Source of the DNA: a virus
IMG/VR virus record: IMGVR_UViG_3300031673_000077
Span: 1 to 50,115 of that record
Direction: 5' to 3' (one strand)
Length of the DNA: 50,115 bases
A model generated the notes under the pieces. That model was not told where the DNA came from. It searched no databases and worked only from the letters and a program-made list of their open reading frames with translations. A program made the translations under genes and the position numbers. Numbering within the stretch: position 1 is the stretch's first letter; each line of letters begins with the position of its first letter. This document shows, piece by piece, positions 7,312-14,981 of this stretch.

Positions 7312-9276
7312 TCACCGTCCTTTCTTCGTGCTCTTCTTCCCGCGCTTCGCCGTGCCGGCCTTCTTCGAGGCGTTCGCCTCCAACACTGCGCAGTCTGCGC
7401 AGTCTTTCTCACCGTCACAGTCGGCGCACCCCGCAGCTTTGGGATGCAGGTACGTCCCCGGGTCGCGCTTCTTCGACGTGGAGAGGGCCTCGGCCTCCTT
7501 CAGCGCCTGGAAGTCGTCGCTGGCCGCGAGCAGGCAGCGCAGGTTCTCGATCGGCTCGGCGCAGTCGGCGCAGCCGTTCTCGCCCACGCAGTCACCGCAG
7601 TCCTCGGGCTCCGTCGGCTCCTGTGGCTTCGCCTTCTTCGTCTTGCCCTTCGTCTTGGCGCCCTTGGCGGTCGCCGTCTTCGGCGTCCCGTCCTCCGCCA
7701 GCTTCGCCCATGACTTGGGCTCGGGGAGCTCGCGCGCGGCCTTCTCGACCAGGTCGTCGAAGCTGGGGCACTTGTCGCCCAGGCCCAGGAACTCGGCGAC
7801 GTCGCGCGCAGACAGGAGATCGTTGCATGGGATGTTCAGCTTCACGGCCCCCCAAAGCTCCTCCCACACGTGTTCCCACTCGTCTCCTTCGGACTGCTTG
7901 AACTCCGTGAACGTCCCGCCCATCGGCTCCGTGCCGAACGTCGCCACGAGACGGAGGAGCACGGTCTCGACATCGGTATCGTCGATCTGGAGTTCTGCGA
8001 AGCCGAAGCACTCCAATGCCTTCTGCACCTCGTCGATCACCCACGCATCCCGCCGCTCCTGCAGCTTCTTCCGCCGCTCCTTGAGCGGCGTCGGGCCCTG
8101 CTTCCTCGAGGCCGAGACGGCGCCCCCATGCGACGACGACTTCACCCACGTCACGCCGCCGGCGGAGAGACCATCGACCAGGACCGCCGGGCGCGCGCCC
8201 TTGTCCGTCTTCTTGCAGCGCTTCACGTCGTAGTGATTCACGGAGGTCGGATAGGCGTCGCGGCTGGAGTAGTCCTCGCGGACGAGGACCGGCTCCTTGC
8301 CGTGCTCCGCCTTCAGCTCCGCGGCCTTGGCCTTGATGCAGGCCGTCGTCTTCTTCTCCCAGCAGCCGGCGTCGAGGCAGACGTCGGCCTTCGACGCCTT
8401 CGGGTCGGCCATGTCCGTGTCGGCCAGGCCGTCCCACAGGAGCGGCTGCTGCCCGGCGCGGCGCTTGCACTCGGAGCATGCGCCCGCCTTCGGGACGAGC
8501 GTCGCGTCGTCGAGCCCCCATCGGGCGCGCTTGAGTTCGCACGTCACGTTGCCGATGGCCTTGTCGAGGTCCTTCGGGTCGGGCGCCGGCGTCTTGAGGT
8601 CGCGGCCCCGCCAGCTCTGCGACCAGTCCTTGAAGAGGCGGTCCTGCAGGTCCTCGGGGAGGCGGGCGATCCTCTCGAGCGCCGCAGCGGGCCAGAGGCC
8701 GAATGCGCAGTCGCGCGCCGAGGCGGCGTTGAGCCACTTGGCCGAGAGGCCGGTGAGCGACGCCCGCCGCTGCACCCACCGCTGCGTCCGCCCGAGCAGC
8801 TTCGCGATCTCGGCCGTCGTCGTGCCGGCGTCCAGGAGCGCCCGCACCTGGCCCGCCTCCTCGAGCGGCGTGAGGTCCGAGCGGTGCGTGTTCTCCGTGA
8901 GCTGGTAGGCGGCGGCCTCGGCGTCGGACATCTCGCGGACGATCGCGGCGATGGTGCCGCGGCCGGCGGCCTTCGAGGCGAGCAAGCGCCTCTCGCCGGC
9001 GACGAGCTCGAAGCGGTCGCCGACGCCCTGGCGGACGAGGATCGGCTGGATCACGCCGCGTGTCGCCCTGATGCTCTCGACGAGCTCCAGGAACTCGGGC
9101 GCCTTCTGGTCGATGTGCGCGCGGTTCGGACGGTCGGAGATCTCGACGCGGTCGATATCCACGTGCTGATGGCAACCCCACTGGTACTCGGCGTTGCCCG
9201 GCCCGCCGCCGCGGTTCGGGAGCCCGTGGACGTACTTCTCGACCTCGCTCTCCTTGTGCTTCCGCTTCCTCGCCAT
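7312..9276 (-). CDS. ParB-like nuclease-domain protein with Cys-rich tail
   Basis: 654 residues from ATG 9276 behind AAGGGAGGC. Residues ~50-130 form a ParB/Srx-type domain (FLELVESIRATRGVIQPILV, VAGERRLLASKAAG), followed by a HTH-like segment (TTAEIAKLLGRTQRWVQRR). A central region contains paired Cys (ACSECKRR, CLDAGCWEKK) and the C-terminus has four CxxC-type clusters on a Lys-rich tail. Residues 573-592 are encoded by a 60-bp block identical to one in the tail fusion gene at 30328. Phage ParB-like proteins of this layout are common but rarely characterised; genome partition or transcription control are possible roles. Confidence 0.8.
   Translation of the reverse strand: MARKRKHKESEVEKYVHGLPNRGGGPGNAEYQWGCHQHVDIDRVEISDRPNRAHIDQKAPEFLELVESIRATRGVIQPILVRQGVGDRFELVAGERRLLASKAAGRGTIAAIVREMSDAEAAAYQLTENTHRSDLTPLEEAGQVRALLDAGTTTAEIAKLLGRTQRWVQRRASLTGLSAKWLNAASARDCAFGLWPAAALERIARLPEDLQDRLFKDWSQSWRGRDLKTPAPDPKDLDKAIGNVTCELKRARWGLDDATLVPKAGACSECKRRAGQQPLLWDGLADTDMADPKASKADVCLDAGCWEKKTTACIKAKAAELKAEHGKEPVLVREDYSSRDAYPTSVNHYDVKRCKKTDKGARPAVLVDGLSAGGVTWVKSSSHGGAVSASRKQGPTPLKERRKKLQERRDAWVIDEVQKALECFGFAELQIDDTDVETVLLRLVATFGTEPMGGTFTEFKQSEGDEWEHVWEELWGAVKLNIPCNDLLSARDVAEFLGLGDKCPSFDDLVEKAARELPEPKSWAKLAEDGTPKTATAKGAKTKGKTKKAKPQEPTEPEDCGDCVGENGCADCAEPIENLRCLLAASDDFQALKEAEALSTSKKRDPGTYLHPKAAGCADCDGEKDCADCAVLEANASKKAGTAKRGKKSTKKGR
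7501..7560. repeat. 60-bp exact repeat, copy in ParB-like gene
   Basis: Identical to 30736-30795, same strand and same reading frame, encoding EPIENLRCLLAASDDFQAL in both genes. In this gene it lies between two Cys clusters and looks inserted; at 30736 it is continuous with what follows. Confidence 0.95.
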
Positions 9277-9316
9277 GCCAGCCTCCCTTTCGTGCGGTCC
9301 GGCCACCGCCGTGGCC

Positions 9317-9922
9317 TCAGATTCTCATATACCAGGGCTCCTCTTCGAGCGGCCTGGTGCGGACCTTCCTCTTCGTCTGCGAAGGGGCGGGCCGGGAGGA
9401 GGCATGAACGGAAGGGGGTGAGTCTTCCTCCGCACCGTCACTCCCGGCCATGGCCAGGGGGGTCTCAAGCCCCGGCTGCCCCGTCGCGTCTTCCTGCCTG
9501 AGTCGCGCGGCGACGTCGGCCAGGCCCGCGTGCTCGATTGCCTCGGTCGCCTCCACCACGCCGCGATCCTCCTCGGCCATGCGGTCGCGGAGCCAGGCGA
9601 GCTGGCCTGGGTTGACGCGCGTGCGTGGGGACGGCGACGCCGGCGCCCCGGAATCCATGTCTGCGGCTGGGGCCGTGGGGACCACCCCCACGAGCCGGTA
9701 GACGTGGACACTCCGCCCGAGGCGCCGGGCTATCCGATGGACGATGTTGTGGCCGCCGTACTCCGGCCGGCGCAGCTCGTAGATGCGTTGGGCCAGAGCT
9801 TCGAGGTCGATGCCGCGCTCCCGGAGGCGCGCCTTGAGGTCCCGGACGCTGAACTCGCCGCCGCCATGGAGCATCTCCAGGACGGCCGCGCGAGCCTTCG
9901 CCGTGCGGGTGTGCGTCGCCAT
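9317..9922 (-). CDS. Winged-helix-like DNA-binding protein (201 aa)
   Basis: ATG 9922 with GAGGGGTAGCGG upstream. Residues ~10-75 look like a winged helix (VLEMLHGGGEFSVRDLKARL, LAQRIYELRRPEYGGHNIVH), often seen in phage genes for small transcription regulators. The remainder is Ala/Pro/Glu-rich and probably disordered, ending in a basic RPLEEEPWYMRI. Located 40 nt upstream of the ParB-like gene, so possibly part of the same control module. Confidence 0.6.
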   Translation of the reverse strand: MATHTRTAKARAAVLEMLHGGGEFSVRDLKARLRERGIDLEALAQRIYELRRPEYGGHNIVHRIARRLGRSVHVYRLVGVVPTAPAADMDSGAPASPSPRTRVNPGQLAWLRDRMAEEDRGVVEATEAIEHAGLADVAARLRQEDATGQPGLETPLAMAGSDGAEEDSPPSVHASSRPAPSQTKRKVRTRPLEEEPWYMRI

Positions 9923-9925
9923 CCG

Positions 9926-10390
9926 CTACCCCTCGTGAACGTCCGCCCCGTCGGCGAGGCGCGTCTGCTCGGAGACCGGCGCCTCGGACGCCGCGCCGAT
10001 CGCGGCGAGGAGCGCCTGGTCGAGCGCACCCATGCGCTTGAGCGCCGACTCCGCGCGCTTCTTCGCGTCGGCCAGGGCCTGGGCCAGGTCCTCGGAGCCG
10101 GAGACGTCCTCCGAGTAGTCCAGGATGTCGCCGCCGAGCGACCCGAGCGCGCCCCTGATCCCGGCGAGCTGCGCCCGCATCCGCCCCAGAGGCGTCTGCT
10201 CCGGCTCGCCGTCCCTCTGCGCCGCCTTCTTCTTCGCCACGTGTCCCCGTCCTTTCCCCATCGCGTCGATCTCCACGTCCACGCACGCCATGCAGATACC
10301 CGGCTCGCCGGGCAGGTTCCATATCTGCCCCGGCTTGCCACACCGCCGGCAGCGGCCCTCGCGGACCTCGATGTTCAAGCCGCCCGTCAC
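9926..10390 (-). CDS. Zinc-knuckle and helical protein (154 aa)
   Basis: GTG 10390 after GGAGGCGGCAGAC. N-terminal CRRCGKPGQIW...GICMACVDVE is a CxxC/CxxC knuckle like those in 6412-7086. The C-terminal two thirds is helical, probably coiled coil (RMRAQLAGIRGALGSLGGD, DAKKRAESALKRMGALDQAL). It overlaps the stop of the small membrane protein upstream. Function unknown. Confidence 0.65.
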   Translation of the reverse strand: MTGGLNIEVREGRCRRCGKPGQIWNLPGEPGICMACVDVEIDAMGKGRGHVAKKKAAQRDGEPEQTPLGRMRAQLAGIRGALGSLGGDILDYSEDVSGSEDLAQALADAKKRAESALKRMGALDQALLAAIGAASEAPVSEQTRLADGADVHEG

Positions 10391-10503
10391 GTCTGCCGCC
10401 TCCTGTCGGCCAGCCCAGCGGCGCGGCACGCTGACCAGGCGATTACGATCGTGACGACGGCCGCGACGCCGGCGGCGATCCCGAACCAGAGCCATGCGCT
10501 CAT
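10387..10503 (-). CDS. Small single-pass membrane protein (38 aa)
   Basis: ATG 10503 overlaps the upstream TGA and follows GAAGGAGGCGGT. The product is almost one transmembrane helix (WLWFGIAAGVAAVVTIVIAW) with a short basic tail, N-out/C-in by the positive-inside rule. In early phage operons such miniproteins can be superinfection or membrane-stress factors; here the role is unknown. Confidence 0.65.
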   Translation of the reverse strand: MSAWLWFGIAAGVAAVVTIVIAWSACRAAGLADRRRQT

Positions 10504-10952
10504 ACCGCCGCCTCCTTCGCCTTCAGCGCCCGCAGCGCCGCCGCGACGCGCGTCTCGACCAGCGTCTCCAGGTGCGCGGGCGCCACGAGCGACATGATCC
10601 GCCCCGCCAGGTGGCCGGGCTGGATCGTCGGGTAGGGCTCCAGGTTGGGCGGGTGCACGTGCGGTATCCCGGCGACCTGCGAGACCAGGACCTCGATGAC
10701 GGCACCGCGGGAGTCGTTCCACGACGGCAGCAGCGCGTGGCAGTCGCTATCGAGGAGCTCGGCCAGGCAGTGCAGCATGTACTCCTCCCACGTCAGGTCC
10801 GGATGCTCGCGCGCGAGCTCGGCCGGGTTCACGATCTCGGCCTTCGGGTGGAGCGCGTGGATGTCGAGCGCCGCGGCGTCGAGCGCAGCCAGGTTCGCGA
10901 TCTGGACGTCCGGGTCGTCGTCCGAGATCGCACCGCTCAGGCAGACTCGCAT
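10500..10952 (-). CDS. DUF4406-like (nucleoside deoxyribosyltransferase fold)
   Basis: 150 residues starting at ATG 10952. MRVCLSGAIS, a mid NPAEL, WEEYMLHCLAELLDSDCHALLP and WNDSRGAVIEV match the layout of DUF4406 proteins, related to nucleoside 2-deoxyribosyltransferases. Family members occur in many phages and may act in nucleotide salvage or modification; substrate unknown. The C-terminal ~35 residues are Ala-rich helix. Confidence 0.7.
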   Translation of the reverse strand: MRVCLSGAISDDDPDVQIANLAALDAAALDIHALHPKAEIVNPAELAREHPDLTWEEYMLHCLAELLDSDCHALLPSWNDSRGAVIEVLVSQVAGIPHVHPPNLEPYPTIQPGHLAGRIMSLVAPAHLETLVETRVAAALRALKAKEAAV

Positions 10953-11315
10953 TTATCGCGTCCCTTCGGGTCGTGCCATCCCCGCCAGCGACGGAGACCG
11001 CGCTGGCACGCCGTAGTCGCCGCGGCCGCGGTCGCGGATCTCCGCCAGCTTCGATCGGTTCCAGTTGTTCAGGTTGGAGAAGTAGCCGACGATGCGCGTC
11101 ACGTAGGTCAGGACCTCGGGCTCGCGCGCACCCGTGAGGACGGACAGGAGCTCGTCCCAGCCGATCTCGCCGCCGAGGACCGCGGCGATCGGGACCGCGA
11201 ACGCGCGGCGCGTGGGGACGTGGAGCACGCGGACCTCGTCGCGCTCCATGTCGCACGGCAGCCACTCGAGGTCGGGGTGGTCGTGGACGGCGTTCCAGAG
11301 GTCCATGCCCGTCAT
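10953..11315 (-). CDS. Small protein with NrdD C-terminus-like segment
   Basis: 120 residues from ATG 11315 (GGGGGG upstream; ATG 11306 possible). Residues ~70-103 read YVTRIVGYFSNLNNWNRSK and then AEIRDRGRGDYG, closely resembling a short motif near the end of class III (anaerobic) ribonucleotide reductases and of small phage proteins annotated after them. No glycyl-radical motif and no catalytic Cys are present, so it cannot be a working reductase by itself. Overlaps the preceding gene by 4 nt. Confidence 0.6.
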   Translation of the reverse strand: MTGMDLWNAVHDHPDLEWLPCDMERDEVRVLHVPTRRAFAVPIAAVLGGEIGWDELLSVLTGAREPEVLTYVTRIVGYFSNLNNWNRSKLAEIRDRGRGDYGVPARSPSLAGMARPEGTR

Positions 11316-11554
11316 TGCGTCCCCCCCCCGATCCCCTCCGCCGGCTGCCGGATCCCGATCTCGCCGACCAGGCCGGCGAGCTCCGACTGGTACTCCTCGA
11401 GGACCTGCGAGAGCGCCCGCGCCGTCGCGCACGCCGACGAGGCGCCCTTGAGGTACGTCAGCGACGCGAGCAGCCGGTCCTCCGCCGACCCGAGCCGGAC
11501 GATCCGCATGATGCACTCGTCCCAGCGGTCGGCGGTCTGTGTCGCGTCGCTCAT
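11312..11554 (-). CDS. Small helical protein (80 aa)
   Basis: ATG 11554 overlaps the stop of 11551-11892 (ATGA). The product MSDATQTADRWDEC... is mostly helical with Cys at 14 and 42 and a Gly-rich tail. It in turn overlaps the next gene by 4 nt, so translation of the run is probably coupled. No family recognised. Confidence 0.65.
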   Translation of the reverse strand: MSDATQTADRWDECIMRIVRLGSAEDRLLASLTYLKGASSACATARALSQVLEEYQSELAGLVGEIGIRQPAEGIGGGTQ

Positions 11555-11892
11555 GCCCCCACCCCGTTCCGCGCCGCAGCCGCCGGCCTGAGGTCCGGCG
11601 CCCACACCATGAACCTGTAGAGCTTGCGGCCCTCGGCTGGTCCTGACACGTAGCGCACGGTGATCCCGTCGCGGACCGTGACGTCCGTCTGCCGGGCGTC
11701 CGGCCTGTCGAGCCAGGCCTTCCGGCACTCGGCCAGGAAGCGGCCGTGGCTCACGCAGAGCGACGTCGCCGCCTTCGCGGCCGAGACCCACGAGCCCGAG
11801 TCGTCGATCGCGCGGCAGACCACGCTCCTGAGCTGGCCGATCTCGCGGCGGATGGCGGAGAGCTCGTCCAGGAGAATGGCGGTGTCGGTCAT
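11551..11892 (-). CDS. Hypothetical protein (113 aa)
   Basis: ATG 11892 follows the ligase stop by about 10 nt. An N-terminal helical segment (LLDELSAIRREIGQLRSVVC) is followed by SWVSAAKAATSLCVSHGRFL, which could be a helix-turn-helix, and a beta-rich tail with YVSGPAEGRKLYRFMVW. DNA binding is plausible but unproven. Confidence 0.6.
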   Translation of the reverse strand: MTDTAILLDELSAIRREIGQLRSVVCRAIDDSGSWVSAAKAATSLCVSHGRFLAECRKAWLDRPDARQTDVTVRDGITVRYVSGPAEGRKLYRFMVWAPDLRPAAAARNGVGA

Positions 11893-11901
11893 GACTGCCT
11901 C

Positions 11902-12822
11902 TCAGTCTTTGTCCGGCCGCATGCGCACGAACTGTGCGGAGACCAGCTTGCCGGTCTTCGTGAGTTCCTGCGCCGTCACCTCGACCATGCAGCCGAGGTA
12001 CTTGTGCCGCTCGCCCCATAGCTTCGAGCGCACCCAGTCCTCGAAGCCACAGACCTTGAACTCCGCACCGTCCAGCTCCACGACCAGCGCGCCGAGCGTG
12101 CCGGCGAGCCGGCCCTTGCCCTCAGTCATGCCGACGATCGTGCAGTCGTACGTGTGGACAGGCTTGAGCTTGATCCAGGCGTCCTTCTGGCCGTACGGCG
12201 CGTCGAGGTCCTTGACCACCACGCCCTCGTAGCCCTGGGCCAGGCACTCCTTGAGGTAGGCGTTGACCTGCGCGCGGTTGCCGACCGGGCGGCCTGGCAT
12301 GAGCTTCACGGGCGGCCTCTCGCGCAGCTCTGAGAGCCACTCCAGGCGGCGGGAGAGCTCCCGACAGTCGTGGACTTCGCGGCCCGCGAGGTGGACGGCG
12401 TCGAAGACGTGAAAAACCACGGCCGAATCGTCCGCGAGGTTCACCGTCCGCATCGCGACTGACACCGTGTGGTGCTCGTCGATGCCGAAGGCTTCACCGT
12501 CGAGGACGAGGTTCCGTATCCCCAGGCCGGCGAGCTCCGCCGCGATGGTCGGCAGGCCGAGGACCGGCCGGCCCGTGCTGGTCTCGAGGCGCACCCGCCC
12601 CTTGCCGTCGAAGATGGCGACCAGGCGCATGCCCTTGATCTTGGGCTGTGCGAGGGCGGGGTAGCGGATGCGGCCGGCATCCGTGCCGACGCGCGCGGCC
12701 TCGAACTCCGGCGCGGACGGCGCCGCGGCGGGCGCCGGCTTCGGCGGTTTCGGCCCCCCTCGACGAGGCTCGGGGCAGGCGAGGCCCATGATCCCGTCCA
12801 GCAGTCTGCCGAGGATCGTCAT
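11902..12822 (-). CDS. ATP-dependent DNA ligase
   Basis: 306 residues from ATG 12822. Nucleotidyltransferase motif I is KIKG at 61-64 (Lys61 as the adenylated residue; the usual KxDG Asp is Lys). VLDGEAFG (motif III region), EGVVVKD (IV) and AWIKLKP (V) follow, then an OB-fold-like C-terminus. It seals nicks in DNA using ATP, likely in phage replication or repair. Residues ~15-40 are a Pro/Ala linker containing ACPEPRRG, the read-out of a short dispersed repeat. First recognised gene of the leftward early operon, about 410 nt downstream of the consensus-like promoter at 13243-13272. Confidence 0.85.
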   Translation of the reverse strand: MTILGRLLDGIMGLACPEPRRGGPKPPKPAPAAAPSAPEFEAARVGTDAGRIRYPALAQPKIKGMRLVAIFDGKGRVRLETSTGRPVLGLPTIAAELAGLGIRNLVLDGEAFGIDEHHTVSVAMRTVNLADDSAVVFHVFDAVHLAGREVHDCRELSRRLEWLSELRERPPVKLMPGRPVGNRAQVNAYLKECLAQGYEGVVVKDLDAPYGQKDAWIKLKPVHTYDCTIVGMTEGKGRLAGTLGALVVELDGAEFKVCGFEDWVRSKLWGERHKYLGCMVEVTAQELTKTGKLVSAQFVRMRPDKD

Positions 12823-12966
12823 GCCGTCACCGCCTTCCACGCGGAACGGATCGGCCGGAGGGCGGCGGCGTCGCGTGGGGTGCTGACCTCCGCACGCCCT
12901 CCGGCCTTGAAAGGGAAAGACCGCGAAACGCGGGGACCACCCCCGCGGAGTCGCCGGGAAAAGCTC

Positions 12967-12995
12967 TTGTGGCCGCGTGACCCGACCGATACACT
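12967..12995 (+). promoter_or_regulatory. Candidate rightward promoter
   Basis: TTGTGG (12967-12972), 17-nt spacer, TACACT (12990-12995). The -10 overlaps a small inverted repeat ACAC-TAT-GTGT (12991-13001) that could be an operator. It would transcribe the repressor and the lysogeny block. It faces the leftward promoter at 13243-13272. Confidence 0.5.
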
Positions 12996-13196
12996 ATGTG
13001 TGGAAATAGACGGCCCCGGACGCGTCGGGGCCGTGAGCGCTCGTGCCCCCCGGAGGTGGAGCTCCGAGGGGCTGTCGCCGAGCGGAGGCCGGGGAGCGAC
13101 CGCTGCAGCGAACGTTCGTTGTGCCTCGTGATCCCCGGCCCGGCTGAATGCCTCGCTCATGAATGGGCGCCTCCACGCGCCTGTGAGGGGGTGTCC

Positions 13197-13895
13197 GTGC
13201 CCAAACGAAAGAGCCCCAAGACCACCCGACCTCGACGGGGGGATAGTACTCCACGTAACGTGCCGTTGTCAAGCGAAAAGTCCACGCAAAGTGAAGACGA
13301 CGTGCACTACACCATCGGCTCGATTCTTGGCCGTCTACGCAAGGAAGCGGGCTTGACCCAGCGAGACTTGGGCGTGCATGTTGCCGTGGGGCCAACTGCC
13401 GTCTCAGCCTGGGAGGACGGACGGAACGAACCTGCCTGCAACAATCTGGTGGTCTTGGCCAGGGCACTCGGGACTACAGCACATGAGATCGTCGCCGAAT
13501 TCGGGGACGAGCCGATCAGGTATCCGTCTCGCATGCACGCCTGGGTCGACCAGCTCGAAGCGCTCGCCGCCGAGGCGCGCGGGATCGTCGGAGAGCGTGG
13601 GGCAGCGGCCGACGCCGGCGCCGGAGAAGGCGCCGTTCGGGAGACTGCACCGGAGGCGGGGCAGTACGCGCCCCTCCGTGGTGCATCTATGGCGTCGGAG
13701 GATCGAGAGGCGTTCCGCCCTGCCCCCCAGGCCCTGACCGACGGACAATCCGCAGTGATGGGCCTGCTCGCCGGGACCGTGAACATCGTCGGCGGGGTCT
13801 GTCACAGGGCCCTGGGCGATCCAGAATACGCAGCGCGGGTCGCTGCGCAGCTTCCAGAATTCGCCCGAGTCTTGCAAGAGCTTCGTAGAGCCTGA
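13197..13895 (+). CDS. XRE-family repressor-like regulator
   Basis: Up to 232 residues from GTG 13197 (GAGGGGG upstream). The helix-turn-helix is clear: GSILGRLRKEAGLTQRDLGV then VGPTAVSAWEDGRNEP and NNLVVLARALGTT, the Cro/CI-type five-helix domain. The C-terminal ~150 residues are Ala/Glu-rich and helical with no LexA/CI-type Ser-Lys protease site visible. A later GTG (13302) just before the domain would avoid overlapping the leftward promoter. Position between the early operon and integrase points to the lysogeny repressor. Confidence 0.8.
   Translation: MPKRKSPKTTRPRRGDSTPRNVPLSSEKSTQSEDDVHYTIGSILGRLRKEAGLTQRDLGVHVAVGPTAVSAWEDGRNEPACNNLVVLARALGTTAHEIVAEFGDEPIRYPSRMHAWVDQLEALAAEARGIVGERGAAADAGAGEGAVRETAPEAGQYAPLRGASMASEDREAFRPAPQALTDGQSAVMGLLAGTVNIVGGVCHRALGDPEYAARVAAQLPEFARVLQELRRA
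13243..13272 (-). promoter_or_regulatory. Consensus-like leftward early promoter
   Basis: On the minus strand TTGACA (13272-13267), 18-nt spacer, TACTAT (13248-13243). The spacer holds a palindrome CACGT-A-ACGTG (13252-13262), a natural operator position. Transcription would run left into the ligase and the early operon. It overlaps the 5' end of the repressor frame if that begins at 13197. Confidence 0.65.
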
Positions 13896-13922
13896 CCAGG
13901 TTGTCCACCGGCACCCCCTTTC

Positions 13923-13950
13923 GGTTGCGGTGGACGCTAGGTTCGCAACC
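13923..13950. repeat. Inverted repeat after the repressor
   Basis: GGTTGCG and CGCAACC arms (7 bp) separated by 14 nt, just 3' of the repressor stop. It has no T-run, so a terminator call is weak; it may instead be an operator. Confidence 0.35.
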
Positions 13951-13993
13951 GCTGCGCCGCTCGCCCGCAGGGCCGGCGTTCTTGGACGGGCGG

Positions 13994-14134
13994 ATGGCAG
14001 GTTCTTGCCACCGGGCCAGGGGGCCCATCACGCTCGAAGCCGTGAACGTCGCCCAGGGCGAGTCGATGGCCGTGCCGATCGACGAGATCGAGTCGATTCA
14101 CCGGGTCGTGGGTGTGAGGTTTATTGTGGATTGA
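13994..14134 (+). CDS. Small beta-rich protein (46 aa)
   Basis: ATG 13994, 46 residues. ITLEAVNVAQGESMAVPIDE followed by IESIHRVVG resembles FlbD-like miniproteins (a short beta motif), but the resemblance is weak. Ribosome site poor. It lies between the repressor and a zinc-ribbon gene and could be a remnant. Confidence 0.35.
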   Translation: MAGSCHRARGPITLEAVNVAQGESMAVPIDEIESIHRVVGVRFIVD

Positions 14135-14150
14135 AGGGGGCTGGGATCAA

Positions 14151-14369
14151 ATGGCACTGCCAGACAGGCTGAAGGAAGAGGAACTGGCCGAGCACGGCTT
14201 CGAGATCGTCGAGCCCGGCAAGGCGAAGCACCGCCAGTGGAATTCGTACCGCTACAAGTGTTCCAGTTGTGGCATCTGGGACATGCAGAGAATCTCAGGC
14301 GGGGCCACGGGCGACAACCTCTGCAGGAAGTGCCGGAAGCGGGAGGCCCATCGCTTCCCGTCGATCTGA
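14151..14369 (+). CDS. Zinc-ribbon protein (72 aa)
   Basis: ATG 14151 with GAAGGGGG upstream. CSSCGIWDM and NLCRKCRKRE provide two CxxC pairs about 20 residues apart, a zinc ribbon. The N-terminal part (LPDRLKEEELAEHGFEIVEP) is acidic and helical. Small regulator or accessory protein; the 120 nt after it hold no gene I can support. Confidence 0.6.
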   Translation: MALPDRLKEEELAEHGFEIVEPGKAKHRQWNSYRYKCSSCGIWDMQRISGGATGDNLCRKCRKREAHRFPSI

Positions 14370-14492
14370 CGGGTACCCCGTCCTCGGCGTGGTCTTGAAG
14401 CCGAGGAAGTCGCGCCGCCACCCCGGCGACGCCCGCGACGCGCGGCGCGGGGACCGGGCGGGGGAGGGCGAGCAGGAAGGGCCAGGGCACGA

Positions 14493-14978
14493 ATGGATTC
14501 CAATGCACACCACCTCAAACTAGGAACGCTCGTCGCAAATCTCCATTCGCTGGAAACGCTGCTTCGCGTGTTCCTCGCCGAGCACAACAAGGAGTGCGAG
14601 CCAGTGGTCAACTTCGATTCCTTGGCCGTAGGCCATTGCGTCCGTGTCAACTCGCTCACGAACTACGACACGCTTGGCAAGTTGGTCGACAAGTACAACG
14701 AGGCGGTCAAGAGCAAGTGTTCTGAGGATGCCCTTGGCTCCACGGTGGTCCACCTGCGGGATATGATCGCGCATGGCCGAGTCCTGGGAAGATCGCCTTC
14801 CCTCCCCTACACGCTGTACAAGTTCGGGCATCCGGCGGACGACAGAGTTCTTGTCGTTGCCAGTGAGACGATGGACGAATGCTGGTTCAAGGCGAAGATC
14901 GACTTCGTGTTCAGGGAAATCAGGAAGGTCGCAGACGCGGCCAAGACCATGGGCTTCAGCAATATCTCGTGGGACTGA
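14493..14978 (+). CDS. HEPN-like protein, candidate defence/toxin RNase
   Basis: 161 residues from ATG 14493. Mostly helical, with VVHLRDMIAHGRV at residues 85-97, an R-x4-H motif (Arg89, His94) that is the active-site signature of HEPN ribonucleases. Length and helical content fit a minimal HEPN domain. HEPN proteins often act as toxins or abortive-infection effectors. It sits in the lysogenic block, the classic place for prophage cargo, and ends 3 nt before the membrane zinc-ribbon gene, so they are probably co-translated. Its codon use looks less GC-rich than the flanks. The motif alone is not proof. Confidence 0.6.
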   Translation: MDSNAHHLKLGTLVANLHSLETLLRVFLAEHNKECEPVVNFDSLAVGHCVRVNSLTNYDTLGKLVDKYNEAVKSKCSEDALGSTVVHLRDMIAHGRVLGRSPSLPYTLYKFGHPADDRVLVVASETMDECWFKAKIDFVFREIRKVADAAKTMGFSNISWD

Positions 14979-14981
14979 CCC

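Noticed and set aside
12900-12960. Terminator hairpin CCGCG-AAA-CGCGG
   Set aside because: Only 5-bp arms, inside the leftward leader, and no T-run; too weak to support.
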